Shown piece by piece: positions 53,907-61,724 of a stretch of DNA of 64,000 bases. Under the pieces are notes generated by a model. It had not been told where the DNA came from. It did no database searches and saw nothing but the letters and a program-made list of their open reading frames with translations. The stretch covers positions 53,589-117,588 of the forward strand of contig NZ_JAAKDE010000008.1 in the NCBI RefSeq assembly GCF_013664685.1, read 5' to 3'. The translations under genes and the position numbers were made by a program. This stretch comes from Capillibacterium thermochitinicola. Its GTDB lineage: Bacteria; Bacillota; UBA4882; UBA10575. Every line of letters begins with the position of its first letter. Position 1 is the stretch's first letter.

Positions 53907-54545
53907 TCATTGTTTCCCCATGTGGTCGACCAGGCCCTGGTAAATATAGTAGGCTTCCCGCCAGAGGTAGCCGGGATCCCGTAGTTTTTCTTCCTCTTTG
54001 GGATTGGTAATGAAAGAGGCTTCGGTGAGGATCGCCGGCATCCTTGTGTTTCGTAAGACATAAAAATTGGCGGTGTTGGCTCCCAGATCCCGGAGACCGG
54101 TCATTTGGAGTAGACGTTTTTGCACTTTATTCCGCAAATCATGGCTGGCCGCACTGCCAGTCTTGGCCGAATAGACCGAGGTGCCGTTATGCGCGGGGTT
54201 GACCGATCCATTATGGTGAATGGAGATGAAACGATCCGCCCAACTGGCATTGGCTTTCTGCACCCGGGCCGCCAACGAGACATAGGAGTCGTCGGTCCTG
54301 GTCATGATGACGTCGGCTCCTCCGTACTCGATCAGACAATTGCGAAGCGCTTTGGCCACCTGCAAGTTGACCTGTTTTTCGGTTAACCCGTTCACCCCGA
54401 CGGCACCCGGGTCCCAACCACCGTGGCCGGCATCGACAACAACCTTGACCCCGGCGAGGGGCTTGTTGGCGACGGCAACCGTCCCGGTGGCGACCAGAAA
54501 CAGGATTACGAGGATCAGAATGGTGAAAGGTTTAGCCTTAAACAA
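53907..54545 (-). CDS. N-acetylmuramoyl-L-alanine amidase (Amidase_3)
   Basis: A 212-residue peptidoglycan amidase starting at TTG 54545, six bases after GGGAGGAG; the longer frame lacks a site. An N-terminal hydrophobic anchor or signal (TILILVILFLVATGTVAVA) is followed by the catalytic domain. Zinc ligands are His in VDAGHGG near 45, Glu in LTEKQVN near 60 and His in ISIHHNGS near 112; the catalytic Glu is in LTEASFITN near 176. It cuts the MurNAc-L-Ala bond in the envelope. It is co-transcribed with the barrel protein, 27 bases apart. Confidence 0.93.
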   Translation of the reverse strand: MFKAKPFTILILVILFLVATGTVAVANKPLAGVKVVVDAGHGGWDPGAVGVNGLTEKQVNLQVAKALRNCLIEYGGADVIMTRTDDSYVSLAARVQKANASWADRFISIHHNGSVNPAHNGTSVYSAKTGSAASHDLRNKVQKRLLQMTGLRDLGANTANFYVLRNTRMPAILTEASFITNPKEEEKLRDPGYLWREAYYIYQGLVDHMGKQ

Positions 54546-54572
54546 AGCGGTCTCCTCCCTTTCGTTCGACAA

Positions 54573-55739
54573 CTAAAATATGGTATTAAACCCGACAAAC
54601 AACCGGTTGTACCGGTGGAGGTCAATTTTATTGACGTCCGCCTCAAAACCGGAATCAAAGCCGAATTCAAGATTGGTGGCGATGGAAAAGGCTTTCCGAA
54701 GCCGTCCGGAGAAAGTCAACTGGGGTCCGGAGAAGGTCTGGTCCGGGGAGAGCAGGACACCGGCTTTTACCGTGGCATCCCAGTTGTTGGCCATTTTGTG
54801 CTGGAGGCCGCCGCCAATCCCGTAAGAGTTGTTGGCATAGATTTCGCCTTTTTCAAGGAAACTGTCGTTTAGGACCGAAGAGATTGGGGCAAACCCTTTC
54901 TCGAAATACCAGGCGTTCAGGGTATAAGTTGTGGCCGCAATGTTTTTGCTCCAGGTGACCAAGCCGCCGTAAGCACCATCATGCTTGTAGCTTTGGAAGC
55001 TGTCTGTTCCCGGTTTATACCAGGCCACTTCGGTTTGAAGGGCCCCGTCGGCCACATTGGTAATAAAGTCAAGTCCAATGGCGGTTTCACTAAGGTCGCC
55101 CTCCGGCGTAGTTACCAAGGTCATGCCCAGCATATAGCCGGGTTTGGGGACAGCAATCCGTAACCCTAACTGATCGTCACTGGTCACCCCGATCTTTTCT
55201 TCATCAATACTGGCCGGGTTCAGGAAGAGCCGGGAATAAAAGCCACCGAGATAAAGGTCGGTGTTCCCGGTCTGCACGGCGAAACCTTGAAGGGGAGACG
55301 TCGAATGGTCGGCGATCAAGCCAAGCGGATCAAGGGTAAAATAGAATTTCCCCAAATCAACTAACAGTTGGGGTGAGCGGTAACGAACCGCTGCTTCGCT
55401 GAGATAAAGATGGTTGATATAACCATAATTATCGTAGTAGGAAAGCATAAGATAAAAATAGAAATTCCGGTCGATCTGCGCATCCAGATAGAGGTTGAGG
55501 TAGTTTTTTAAATCCGGAGTGCGGTATTCTTCGAAGAACCGTTGTTTATAATCGGCGAGTAAGCTGAATTCGCCTCCAAGTTGGAGATGGCCCCAGCGGC
55601 TTTCCAAGTTGGAGAGGCGTTTCGTGATATTGTCCGTGGCACCCTGGGCGGGGATTGCCCACAAAACGCCGATCAAAGTGAGGCATACGAAAAAGAGAAA
55701 GCAGCCAAGGGGCAAGTTATTTTTGGTCTGGCGTCGCAA
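54573..55739 (-). CDS. Outer-membrane beta-barrel (porin-like) protein
   Basis: A 388-residue protein starting at TTG 55739, seven bases after GGAGG. A signal peptide (LGCFLFFVCLTLIGVLWAIPA, cleavage likely after AQGA) leads into a short coil (NITKRLSNLESRW). Alternating, aromatic-rich strands follow, such as LQLGGEFSLLADYKQRFF and FYFYLMLSYYDNYGYINHL. The protein ends LFVGFNTIF, with a C-terminal Phe as in outer-membrane barrel signals read by BamA. This is hard to explain in a monoderm. Transport specificity is not visible; the overall pattern recalls DUF3373- or porin-like families. Confidence 0.78.
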   Translation of the reverse strand: MRRQTKNNLPLGCFLFFVCLTLIGVLWAIPAQGATDNITKRLSNLESRWGHLQLGGEFSLLADYKQRFFEEYRTPDLKNYLNLYLDAQIDRNFYFYLMLSYYDNYGYINHLYLSEAAVRYRSPQLLVDLGKFYFTLDPLGLIADHSTSPLQGFAVQTGNTDLYLGGFYSRLFLNPASIDEEKIGVTSDDQLGLRIAVPKPGYMLGMTLVTTPEGDLSETAIGLDFITNVADGALQTEVAWYKPGTDSFQSYKHDGAYGGLVTWSKNIAATTYTLNAWYFEKGFAPISSVLNDSFLEKGEIYANNSYGIGGGLQHKMANNWDATVKAGVLLSPDQTFSGPQLTFSGRLRKAFSIATNLEFGFDSGFEADVNKIDLHRYNRLFVGFNTIF

Positions 55740-55827
55740 AGAAGATTCCTCCGTTTCTTTCTGCAAATTTTACAAGTTTGGCCGAAAGTACCTTTTCCCC
55801 ATCTGCCCTTTAATTTTCTCGTTATAA

Positions 55828-55851
55828 ATAAAAATCCCTGCTCAAGGCAGG
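55828..55851 (-). terminator. Terminator downstream of the spore-protein gene
   Basis: On the minus strand CCTGC (55851-55847), loop CTTGA, GCAGG (55841-55837), then GATTTTTATTTAT. It is about 110 bases after the spore-protein stop and just before the barrel-protein gene's upstream region. Confidence 0.6.
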
Positions 55852-55928
55852 AATGGAATTTATGGTAAACAATGTACGGCCTCGAAAAACTGCGTTTTCA
55901 GACATGAACGGTGTAATTTTTATTTTTT

Positions 55929-55960
55929 GGATTAGGGGGTGGCGGGCACCCCCCTAATCC
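55929..55960. repeat. Long inverted repeat at the end of the spore-protein gene
   Basis: GGATTAGGGGG (55929-55939) pairs with CCCCCTAATCC (55950-55960); with the inner GTG / CAC and a one-base bulge the stem reaches about 13-14 base pairs around a GCGGG loop. Its last base lies within the stop codon of the gene at 55960-56145. T residues follow only on the plus strand. Confidence 0.6.
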
Positions 55961-56145
55961 TATTTTTGGCTGGCCAACAATTGCTCGGCTTTTTCGATTA
56001 GGCCGCGCACGATCAGGCCAGCTTCCCGGGTAGTGAGATTGCTGTAGTCGTAACGGTCGCCGTTGATCTGAATACGGTCAGCAAAACCAAGTTCTTTGGC
56101 AATTTCGTATTTGACCGCATCAGATACGATACTACGACGCGCCAC
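55960..56145 (-). CDS. Small acid-soluble spore protein, SspF/minor alpha-beta type
   Basis: A 61-residue protein starting at GTG 56145 behind GGGAGGTG. It begins ARRSIVSDAVKYEIAKELGF, like the start of Bacillus SspF (RRRGVMSDEFKYELAKDLGF as recalled), and ends LTTREAGLIVRGLIEKAEQ, the helical DNA-binding half of alpha/beta-type SASPs. KYEIAKELG also resembles the spore-protease site. Such proteins coat spore DNA. The family assignment is strong; the exact subtype is inferred. No forespore (sigma-G) promoter was recognised with confidence. Confidence 0.85.
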   Translation of the reverse strand: MARRSIVSDAVKYEIAKELGFADRIQINGDRYDYSNLTTREAGLIVRGLIEKAEQLLASQK

Positions 56146-56260
56146 AGCTTCACCTCCCAAGAATAGTTTTTCCGTTTGCCGTTAGAAAACACGTGTAAAA
56201 AAAAAGATGCATACTCAAGCAGGCATTTAAGGACAATATAAGCGAGGAGGGAACAACAAG

Positions 56261-56461
56261 ATGGGTAGAGACGGCCGTCCACCGCTTAGCCTTTCCGAAA
56301 GGGCGGATAATGCGGAAGAAAGTGTTAAATGTCCTTTATGCGGAACAATGATTCTTTTAGGATATGATGATGAGGACGAAGTGGTTACTTGCCCAGTCTG
56401 TGAAGGGCAGGTCGCCACCGTTGGTGAACACCAATTATATTCTTCCAATGAAGACTATTAG
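56261..56461 (+). CDS. Small zinc-ribbon protein
   Basis: A 66-residue acidic protein with two CPxC knuckles, CPLCGTMI near 24 and CPVCEGQV near 44, predicted to bind one zinc. It starts at ATG behind GAGGAGGG. A terminator follows, so it is monocistronic. I do not recognise the family; it may bind a protein or nucleic acid. Confidence 0.7.
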   Translation: MGRDGRPPLSLSERADNAEESVKCPLCGTMILLGYDDEDEVVTCPVCEGQVATVGEHQLYSSNEDY

Positions 56462-56469
56462 AATCACTG

Positions 56470-56498
56470 AAACCCGGGAAACCGGGTTTTCTTTTTTT
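56470..56498 (+). terminator. Terminator after the zinc-ribbon gene
   Basis: The stem AAACCCGG / CCGGGTTT (56470-56477 and 56482-56489) has a GAAA tetraloop and then a run of T. Confidence 0.85.
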
Positions 56499-56503
56499 TG
56501 CCC

Positions 56504-56531
56504 CATAAGTCCGGTTCTAACCGGAGTTATG
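56504..56531. repeat. Inverted repeat, possible operator
   Basis: CATAAGTCCGGTT (56504-56516) faces AACCGGAGTTATG (56519-56531) with only two central bases and one mismatched position. The two-base loop makes a DNA-binding site more likely than an RNA hairpin, though an RNA stem with a six-base loop is possible. Confidence 0.45.
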
Positions 56532-56614
56532 CCGAAGGACCGTCCAATGATTAAACTTAACAAAAATGGATAAAATAACTAATAAATCAAGCGGAAAGGA
56601 TTGGTAAGTCTCTG

Positions 56615-56631
56615 TTTAAACCGGGTTTAAA
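56615..56631. repeat. Perfect palindrome upstream of murC
   Basis: TTTAAACC G GGTTTAAA is an 8+8 perfect inverted repeat around one base, about 35 bases upstream of a candidate -35 element. It is a plausible operator. Confidence 0.45.
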
Positions 56632-56665
56632 AATGAAAGATTCGGGTTTTTTGCGAAAAGAACTA

Positions 56666-56694
56666 TTGTTTTATTTAGTCAATCGTCATAGAAT
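56666..56694 (+). promoter_or_regulatory. Candidate promoter of murC
   Basis: TTGTTT at 56666-56671 and TAGAAT at 56689-56694 with a 17-base spacer. The expected transcription start is near 56701, which is at the first ATG. Confidence 0.5.
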
Positions 56695-56699
56695 AGGAA

Positions 56700-58121
56700 A
56701 TGTGGAAAAAAAGAGGATTGGCCGAGAAGGGACGGATCAGGTTGAAACCAGGAGACCATCTGTATTTTATTGGCATTGGCGGCGCGCGCCTTAGCGCCTT
56801 GGCCAAGATCATGCTGGAAAGCGGTTATAAAGTAACCGGTTCGGACCGGATGTCCAGCCGTAGTACCAGAGAGTTGGAAACCAAAGGGATTAAGATCAAT
56901 TACGGGCATCAGGCTGAACAAATCACTGATGATATTGATGCGGTGATTTATACCAATGCGGTCGGCGAGGAAAATCCGGAGTTATTGGCGGCCAGAGCCA
57001 AAGGACTTCCCCTCTATGAGGGGGCTGAGCTTCTCGGTCTTTTGATGAAAGAAAAAGGGAAGGGGATTGCCGTTGCCGGAACCCACGGAAAAACAACGAC
57101 AACCGCGATGATCTCCTTGCTTCTCATTAAAGGGGGAAAAGACCCCACGGTGGAAGTTGGCGGGGAGATGAAGGAGTTGCCGGGGAACCACCGGACCGGG
57201 AAAAGCCCTTACTTTGTGGTGGAAGCCTGTGAATTTCGCCGTTCCTTTCTTTATCTTTCACCCAAGATTGCCGTTGTCACCAATGTCGATTGGGATCATC
57301 CCGACTGTTTTCCCACGGCCGGTACGGTAGTGGATACTTTTAAAGAATTCATTGCGCTTGTCCCTCCGGAGGGAAAGATCGTTCTCTGGCAGGACGATCC
57401 TAATCGCGAGGAGTTACTGAAAGCGGCCAAGGCTCAGGTTTTAACGTTCGGGCTAACACCGGAAGCCGATTGGTACTGCACTGAGATTGAAACGGTCCCG
57501 CCGATGGGGACCAAAGGTAAACTTTATCACAAAGGAAACTATTGTGGTGATTTAGTTTTGCAAGTTCCCGGCGAGCATAACATCCGGAACGCCCTGGCGG
57601 CGTTGATCGTTGCGCTGGAGGCCGGAGTGCCGCTGGCCGATAGCCTTAAACATCTCCAAACGTTTACCGGGGTGCGCCGCCGTTTTGAATTAAAAGGCGA
57701 AGCCGGCGGTGTGGTGGTGGTTGATGATTATGCCCATCATCCGGTCGCGATCCGTCAGACCCTGGCGACCGCCAAAAATCAATATCCGGGCCGGGTATGG
57801 TGTGTCTTCCAACCTCACCTTTACAGCCGCACAAAATACCTTTTTTCCCAGTTTGCCCAGGCCTTTGGTGACGCCGATGTTCTTGTTTTGGCTGATATCT
57901 ACGCCGCCCGTGAAGTTGACCGGGGGGAGGTCTCCAGTCGGCAGTTGGCGGACGAAACCCGGAAATACCATCCCGATGTCCGGTACCTCGGTGACATGGC
58001 GGCGATTAAAGACCACCTTTTAAAGGAGACGAAGCCGGGTGATTTGGTGCTGACCATGGGGGCTGGCGATATCTTTAAGGTTGGGGAAGAATTTCTGCAG
58101 GCGCAAGGGGCGAGGGGATAA
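56700..58121 (+). CDS. murC: UDP-N-acetylmuramate--L-alanine ligase
   Basis: MurC adds L-alanine to UDP-MurNAc in peptidoglycan synthesis. The 473 residues have an N-terminal YFIGIGGARLSALAKIML motif, the P-loop GTHGKTTTTAMISLLL near 125-140, the MurC-type VVEACEFRRSFL near 173, TNVDWDHPD near 194 and HHPVAIRQTL in the C-terminal domain. Only ATG 56700 with a weak site (TAGGAA) is canonical; TTG 56742, nine bases after AAGGGA, is a good alternative because the predicted transcript starts near 56701. It is unlinked to other mur genes here. Confidence 0.95.
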   Translation: MWKKRGLAEKGRIRLKPGDHLYFIGIGGARLSALAKIMLESGYKVTGSDRMSSRSTRELETKGIKINYGHQAEQITDDIDAVIYTNAVGEENPELLAARAKGLPLYEGAELLGLLMKEKGKGIAVAGTHGKTTTTAMISLLLIKGGKDPTVEVGGEMKELPGNHRTGKSPYFVVEACEFRRSFLYLSPKIAVVTNVDWDHPDCFPTAGTVVDTFKEFIALVPPEGKIVLWQDDPNREELLKAAKAQVLTFGLTPEADWYCTEIETVPPMGTKGKLYHKGNYCGDLVLQVPGEHNIRNALAALIVALEAGVPLADSLKHLQTFTGVRRRFELKGEAGGVVVVDDYAHHPVAIRQTLATAKNQYPGRVWCVFQPHLYSRTKYLFSQFAQAFGDADVLVLADIYAAREVDRGEVSSRQLADETRKYHPDVRYLGDMAAIKDHLLKETKPGDLVLTMGAGDIFKVGEEFLQAQGARG

Positions 58122-58234
58122 ATTTAAGACCAAGTAAAAAAGGAGTTTTGCCAAAGGAGTCCTTCTGTTCTCTGGAGAAATTCATCCAGGGAACTTTTTC
58201 TATGCCGAACGTAAAGCCGAAAGGGAGAATACTA

Positions 58235-59353
58235 ATGACCAAAGTTGCCCTTGCCCGTTGTGATAATTACGAGCGGAGTGCGGTGGAAAGTGCGGTCCGC
58301 AAAAGCCTATCTGAATTGGGTGGCATCGCACGCTATGTCCGTCCCGGCCAAAGGGTGCTGGTCAAACCAAACCTGTTGGCCGCGGAACCACCGGAACGGG
58401 GGGTTGTTACCCACCCGGAAGTTGTCCGGGCGGTCCTCAAGGAGCTTTTGGCCATCGGGGCGAAGCCGTTGGTGGGCGACAGCCCCGGGTTGGGGAGTTT
58501 GGCGCGGGTGGCGCAAAAGACCGGGATCACTCAAGTCTGTCAGGAACTGGGGGTACCGCTCGGGGTCTTTGACCGCGAAATCGAGGTGAAGGCACCCCAT
58601 GGGCGGATTTTAAGATCCTTTCCTTTGGTCGAAGAGGTCACCCAAGTCGATGCGGTCATTAACTTGCCGCGGGTGAAAACCCACGGGCTGACCCGCTTAA
58701 CGGGAGCGGTGAAAAACCTCTTTGGTTGCGTAGCCGGCCTGCGCAAGGGCGAGATGCATTTTCGCCTGCAGCACGCGGAAGTTTTCCATGAGATGCTGAT
58801 TGATCTGGCCTTGACCATTAAACCGGTTCTGAACATCGTGGACGGGATCATGGCGATGGAAGGAGGAGGGCCGCGCAACGGGAGCTTGCGTTTTATGGGT
58901 TTAATTATCGCGGGAACCGATCCTTTTGCCGTCGATGCCACCATCGCCCGGCTGGTTGGACTTGAACCCGCTGCTGTTCCCCTCTTGGCGCTGGCCGCGA
59001 AGAGAGGTCTCCCCGGTCTCAAGGAAACCGAGGTGGAGGTCCTGGGGGAAGCGTTGGAGGCGTTTATCATCTCTGATTTTAAGGTGCCTCCGGCCGCAAC
59101 GCGCATTGGCTTTCGGGTTCCCGCGGTGGTGAACAGCTTTTTCCGTCGGTACGTTTCGCCTTACCCCGTGATTAAGGATAATTGCCGAAAATGTGGGGTT
59201 TGTCTCGAGGCTTGTCCGGCCCGCCTGATCACCTTCGGCCGGGACAAAGTTATGATTGACGACCGTCATTGTCTACGCTGTTATTGTTGTCAGGAGTTCT
59301 GCCCGCACAATGCCATTGAATTAAAGATCCCGTTTTTGGGGCGTTTTCTCTAA
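58235..59353 (+). CDS. DUF362 protein with two C-terminal [4Fe-4S] ferredoxin motifs
   Basis: This 372-residue protein starts at ATG 58235 behind AAGGGAGA; the frame extends upstream without a good site. The DUF362 domain spans about 1-285 (VLVKPNLLAAEPPERGVVTH near 40, INLPRVKTHGLTRLTGAVKN near 140). A 2x[4Fe-4S] ferredoxin module lies near 315-360, with CRKCGVCLEACPA and CLRCYCCQEFCP. Redox function is inferred; natural substrates of the family are unknown. It converges on the YpiB-like gene with a four-base overlap. Confidence 0.9.
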   Translation: MTKVALARCDNYERSAVESAVRKSLSELGGIARYVRPGQRVLVKPNLLAAEPPERGVVTHPEVVRAVLKELLAIGAKPLVGDSPGLGSLARVAQKTGITQVCQELGVPLGVFDREIEVKAPHGRILRSFPLVEEVTQVDAVINLPRVKTHGLTRLTGAVKNLFGCVAGLRKGEMHFRLQHAEVFHEMLIDLALTIKPVLNIVDGIMAMEGGGPRNGSLRFMGLIIAGTDPFAVDATIARLVGLEPAAVPLLALAAKRGLPGLKETEVEVLGEALEAFIISDFKVPPAATRIGFRVPAVVNSFFRRYVSPYPVIKDNCRKCGVCLEACPARLITFGRDKVMIDDRHCLRCYCCQEFCPHNAIELKIPFLGRFL

Positions 59354-59892
59354 AGGCTTTTTAATAAACGGGCGAGCCGGAGAAAGGTCTTTTTTTCTTT
59401 CTTTGCGAGGGCTTCGTCGATCTGCGCCAGCAGTTTGGTTCTTTGCTCTTCGTTTTCGGCTTCGATTAAGACGAGTTTGAGTTCCAGGTCCATTTGGAGA
59501 CTATCCACTTTTTCCGGTTCGACCGGGAGCGGAAGTTCTTCGAGGACATCGCGGAAGGACAGGCAGCGGTCCCGTTCCGGGAAATAAAAAGTTAGATAAA
59601 AACAGTCGTTGCCCGTGCTTGACAAGTATTCGAGGACATCATCCGGATCCGTGAGGACCAAGTTGTAAGTGAGGAGCACCGCTGGGGGCATTCCCGTCCC
59701 AAGACTTGAGACCACCAGGAGCGGGCGGAGAATCGATCCGTGGCGGACGATTTTAATCCGTTTTAAGGTGCTTTCCTCTTTGAGCAATGCCAAAAGGATG
59801 CGCCGGGGAGCTTCGCCCCGAAATTCACAATTGGTGAGGAACCATTGGATAAACGCTTTCTTGGCCAGGGGACTGACCAGTGGTTGCTTCAA
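59350..59892 (-). CDS. YpiB/ReoY-like UPF0302 family protein
   Basis: A 180-residue protein starting at TTG 59892, eight bases after GGGAGG. The N-terminal part resembles UPF0302 (KKAFIQWFLTNCEF near 10-24), and the C-terminal amphipathic part (IDEALAKKEKKTFLRLARLL) resembles an IDEAL motif. ReoY, the Listeria homologue, helps control MurA degradation by ClpCP. The match is by pattern recall and is moderately sure. No signal or membrane segment is present, so it is cytoplasmic. Confidence 0.65.
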   Translation of the reverse strand: MKQPLVSPLAKKAFIQWFLTNCEFRGEAPRRILLALLKEESTLKRIKIVRHGSILRPLLVVSSLGTGMPPAVLLTYNLVLTDPDDVLEYLSSTGNDCFYLTFYFPERDRCLSFRDVLEELPLPVEPEKVDSLQMDLELKLVLIEAENEEQRTKLLAQIDEALAKKEKKTFLRLARLLKSL

Positions 59893-60014
59893 GGCAGGCA
59901 CCTCCCTAATTATATTAATATTACGGTCGGTCCGGACTGATGAATCGTATTTCCGCCTTTTCCCTTTACTGTTGATTTCGGCTCAAACTGGCCGGTTTTA
60001 TAGACCATGTTGTT

Positions 60015-60560
60015 ATGGTGGTTTTCAATTTAATCATTGAATGGAGGCAGGGGAAGAAACTGAGGAAAGGAATTACAACACCGGCGCCTACCGTTTTAGT
60101 CAGCGCCTGTCTTTTGGGGGAGAAATGTCGTTACAACGGCAAAGGCTATATTTTGCCCTCCTTGGTCGAAGCGCTTAAGGGTTTTCCGGTTGTTCCGGCT
60201 TGCCCCGAGGTACTGGGGGGATTGCCTGTACCGCGTCCTCCTTGCGAACTGAAAGGGGGCGACGGCGAGCTGGTTTGGGAAGGACAGGCGGGTGTCTTTA
60301 CCGAAGATAACCGTGACATGACGTTGGCTTTCCGGGAAGGAGCCCGCAAAACACTGGAATTGGCGCAGCAAAACGGTGTTAAAATAGCCGTTTTAAAAGA
60401 CCACAGCCCTTCTTGCGGTTGCAACAAGATCTATGATGGCACCTTTCGCCACCGCTTGGTTGCTGGAGTAGGAGTAACGGCTGCTTTATTAAAGAAACAT
60501 GGAATTCAGGTTATCGCGGAGACGGACTGGTCCGCACAAAGGAGGGGCAATGATGTCTAA
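60015..60560 (+). CDS. DUF523 (YbbK-like) protein
   Basis: A protein of up to 181 residues with the DUF523 hallmarks VLVSACLLGEKCRYNGKG, VPACPEVLGGLPVPRPPCEL and KDHSPSCGCNKIYDGTF, so several conserved cysteines are present. The function is unknown. ATG 60015 lacks a clear site; CTG 60060 lies after GGAGGCAGGGG and would leave about 166 residues, closer to the usual family start. The 3' end overlaps the next gene. Confidence 0.85.
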   Translation: MVVFNLIIEWRQGKKLRKGITTPAPTVLVSACLLGEKCRYNGKGYILPSLVEALKGFPVVPACPEVLGGLPVPRPPCELKGGDGELVWEGQAGVFTEDNRDMTLAFREGARKTLELAQQNGVKIAVLKDHSPSCGCNKIYDGTFRHRLVAGVGVTAALLKKHGIQVIAETDWSAQRRGNDV

Positions 60561-61125
60561 AAAATACCGCTGGTTAAAGATTTCCGGGCCTTTGTTGGCC
60601 GTAATCCTCTTTTTTCTGACGATCAATAGTTTTTTCCGCGAAAACAAATATTTGTTGGCGGAACGGAATGCCTGGCAGGAAAAGGCAATGGCGCTCGAGG
60701 AAAGTTATCGGCAATTACAGAACGAAAACAGGGAATTACAGAATATTTTGGACCAGGGAAGACCCGGCCTGATCATTACTACGCTTAACTTTGAACCGGT
60801 TGCTTTCAATACGCCAAACCGTCTAACTTACCGGGTAACAATCATGGTGGCAAACCGTTCAAGCGAGGCTATACCGGCGGGCAGCGGCGAATTGTTGTTT
60901 GCCGTGCGGCAGTCGGGAAACGGTGTTGCTTTCCGCACCTCCTGGCAGCGGTTCCCGCTTCCGTCTTTCCAGCCGGGCGAGGTTAAAACATTGCCGCTTA
61001 CGGGCGAATTGGCCGCAACTCCCCGGGAAGAGCTGTTATTGGTGGTCAGTCTTAATGATCAACCAGGCGTCGCCAAAGTGGAGGTCCGGTTGCCGGAGGC
61101 CGCGAAAGTGGACGTGCCCCAGTAA
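60553..61125 (+). CDS. Membrane-anchored coiled-coil protein of unknown function
   Basis: A 190-residue protein with one N-terminal membrane helix (ISGPLLAVILFFLTINSFF). A coiled coil follows at about 32-66 (WQEKAMALEESYRQLQNENR) and then a beta-rich domain to the end (LTYRVTIMVANRSSEAIPAG). ATG 60553 lies five bases after GGAGGGG and overlaps the DUF523 stop. I do not recognise the family; it is probably extracytoplasmic. Confidence 0.7.
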   Translation: MSKKYRWLKISGPLLAVILFFLTINSFFRENKYLLAERNAWQEKAMALEESYRQLQNENRELQNILDQGRPGLIITTLNFEPVAFNTPNRLTYRVTIMVANRSSEAIPAGSGELLFAVRQSGNGVAFRTSWQRFPLPSFQPGEVKTLPLTGELAATPREELLLVVSLNDQPGVAKVEVRLPEAAKVDVPQ

Positions 61126-61148
61126 ACGAGGGAAAGGGTGTTTTTCCG

Positions 61149-61616
61149 ATGATGAGGCAGGATAAAGACCATTATTATCTGGATATTGCGGCCGCGGTCG
61201 CCAAACGTTCAACTTGCCTGCGCCGGCACTTCGGGGCAATTATCGTCAAGGCGGACCAGATTATCAGCACCGGGTATGTTGGTGCCCCCCGCGGCAGCAT
61301 TAACTGTATTGATCTGAATGATTGCCCGCGGGAGAAAGCCGGGATTCCCTCCGGCGAACGATATGAACTGTGCCGTTCGGTCCATGCGGAGATGAATGCC
61401 ATTATCCACGCCGCCCGGACGGATATGTTGGGGGCGACCCTTTATTTGGCTTGCCTGTCACCCAAGACCGGGGAGCGGATCACCGGCGTGCGCCCTTGTA
61501 AAATGTGTACGCGCATGATTATCAATGCCGGAATTGAGTGGGTGGTCACGGACGCACCCGATGGGGGGGGTCTGCCGTTATTCGGTTCAAGATTGGGTAA
61601 AAGAGGACCGGGGTGA
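61149..61616 (+). CDS. comEB: ComEB-like dCMP deaminase
   Basis: A 155-residue cytidine/deoxycytidylate deaminase. The zinc site is in CRSVHAEMNAIIHAAR near 72-87 (catalytic Glu in HAE) and in RPCKMCTRMI near 115, with the usual RHFGAIIVKADQIISTGYVG start. dCMP deaminase supplies dUMP for thymidylate. The first codon is ATG 61149, with ATG 61152 equally possible. Confidence 0.93.
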   Translation: MMRQDKDHYYLDIAAAVAKRSTCLRRHFGAIIVKADQIISTGYVGAPRGSINCIDLNDCPREKAGIPSGERYELCRSVHAEMNAIIHAARTDMLGATLYLACLSPKTGERITGVRPCKMCTRMIINAGIEWVVTDAPDGGGLPLFGSRLGKRGPG

Positions 61617-61685
61617 ATGGAACAAAGAAAATATCAGCGGTTACTAGACCGGCAAAAATGGAATGATGGTTGGTCCGTAAGTTGA
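61617..61685 (+). CDS. Possible 22-residue micro-gene
   Basis: ATG 61617 overlaps the comEB stop (TGAATG), nine bases after AGAGGA. The frame encodes a basic 22-residue peptide ending in TGA at 61683-61685. It is unsupported by any family and could be chance. Confidence 0.2.
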   Translation: MEQRKYQRLLDRQKWNDGWSVS

Positions 61686-61724
61686 AACATAAAACATTAA
61701 AAATTTGCGGAAGGAGCGATGTGG

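Noticed and set aside
56160..56260. Sigma-G promoter for the SspF-like gene, suggested by GTATGCAT-like sequence.
   Set aside because: Neither the -35 nor the -10 matches at correct spacing, so no claim is made.
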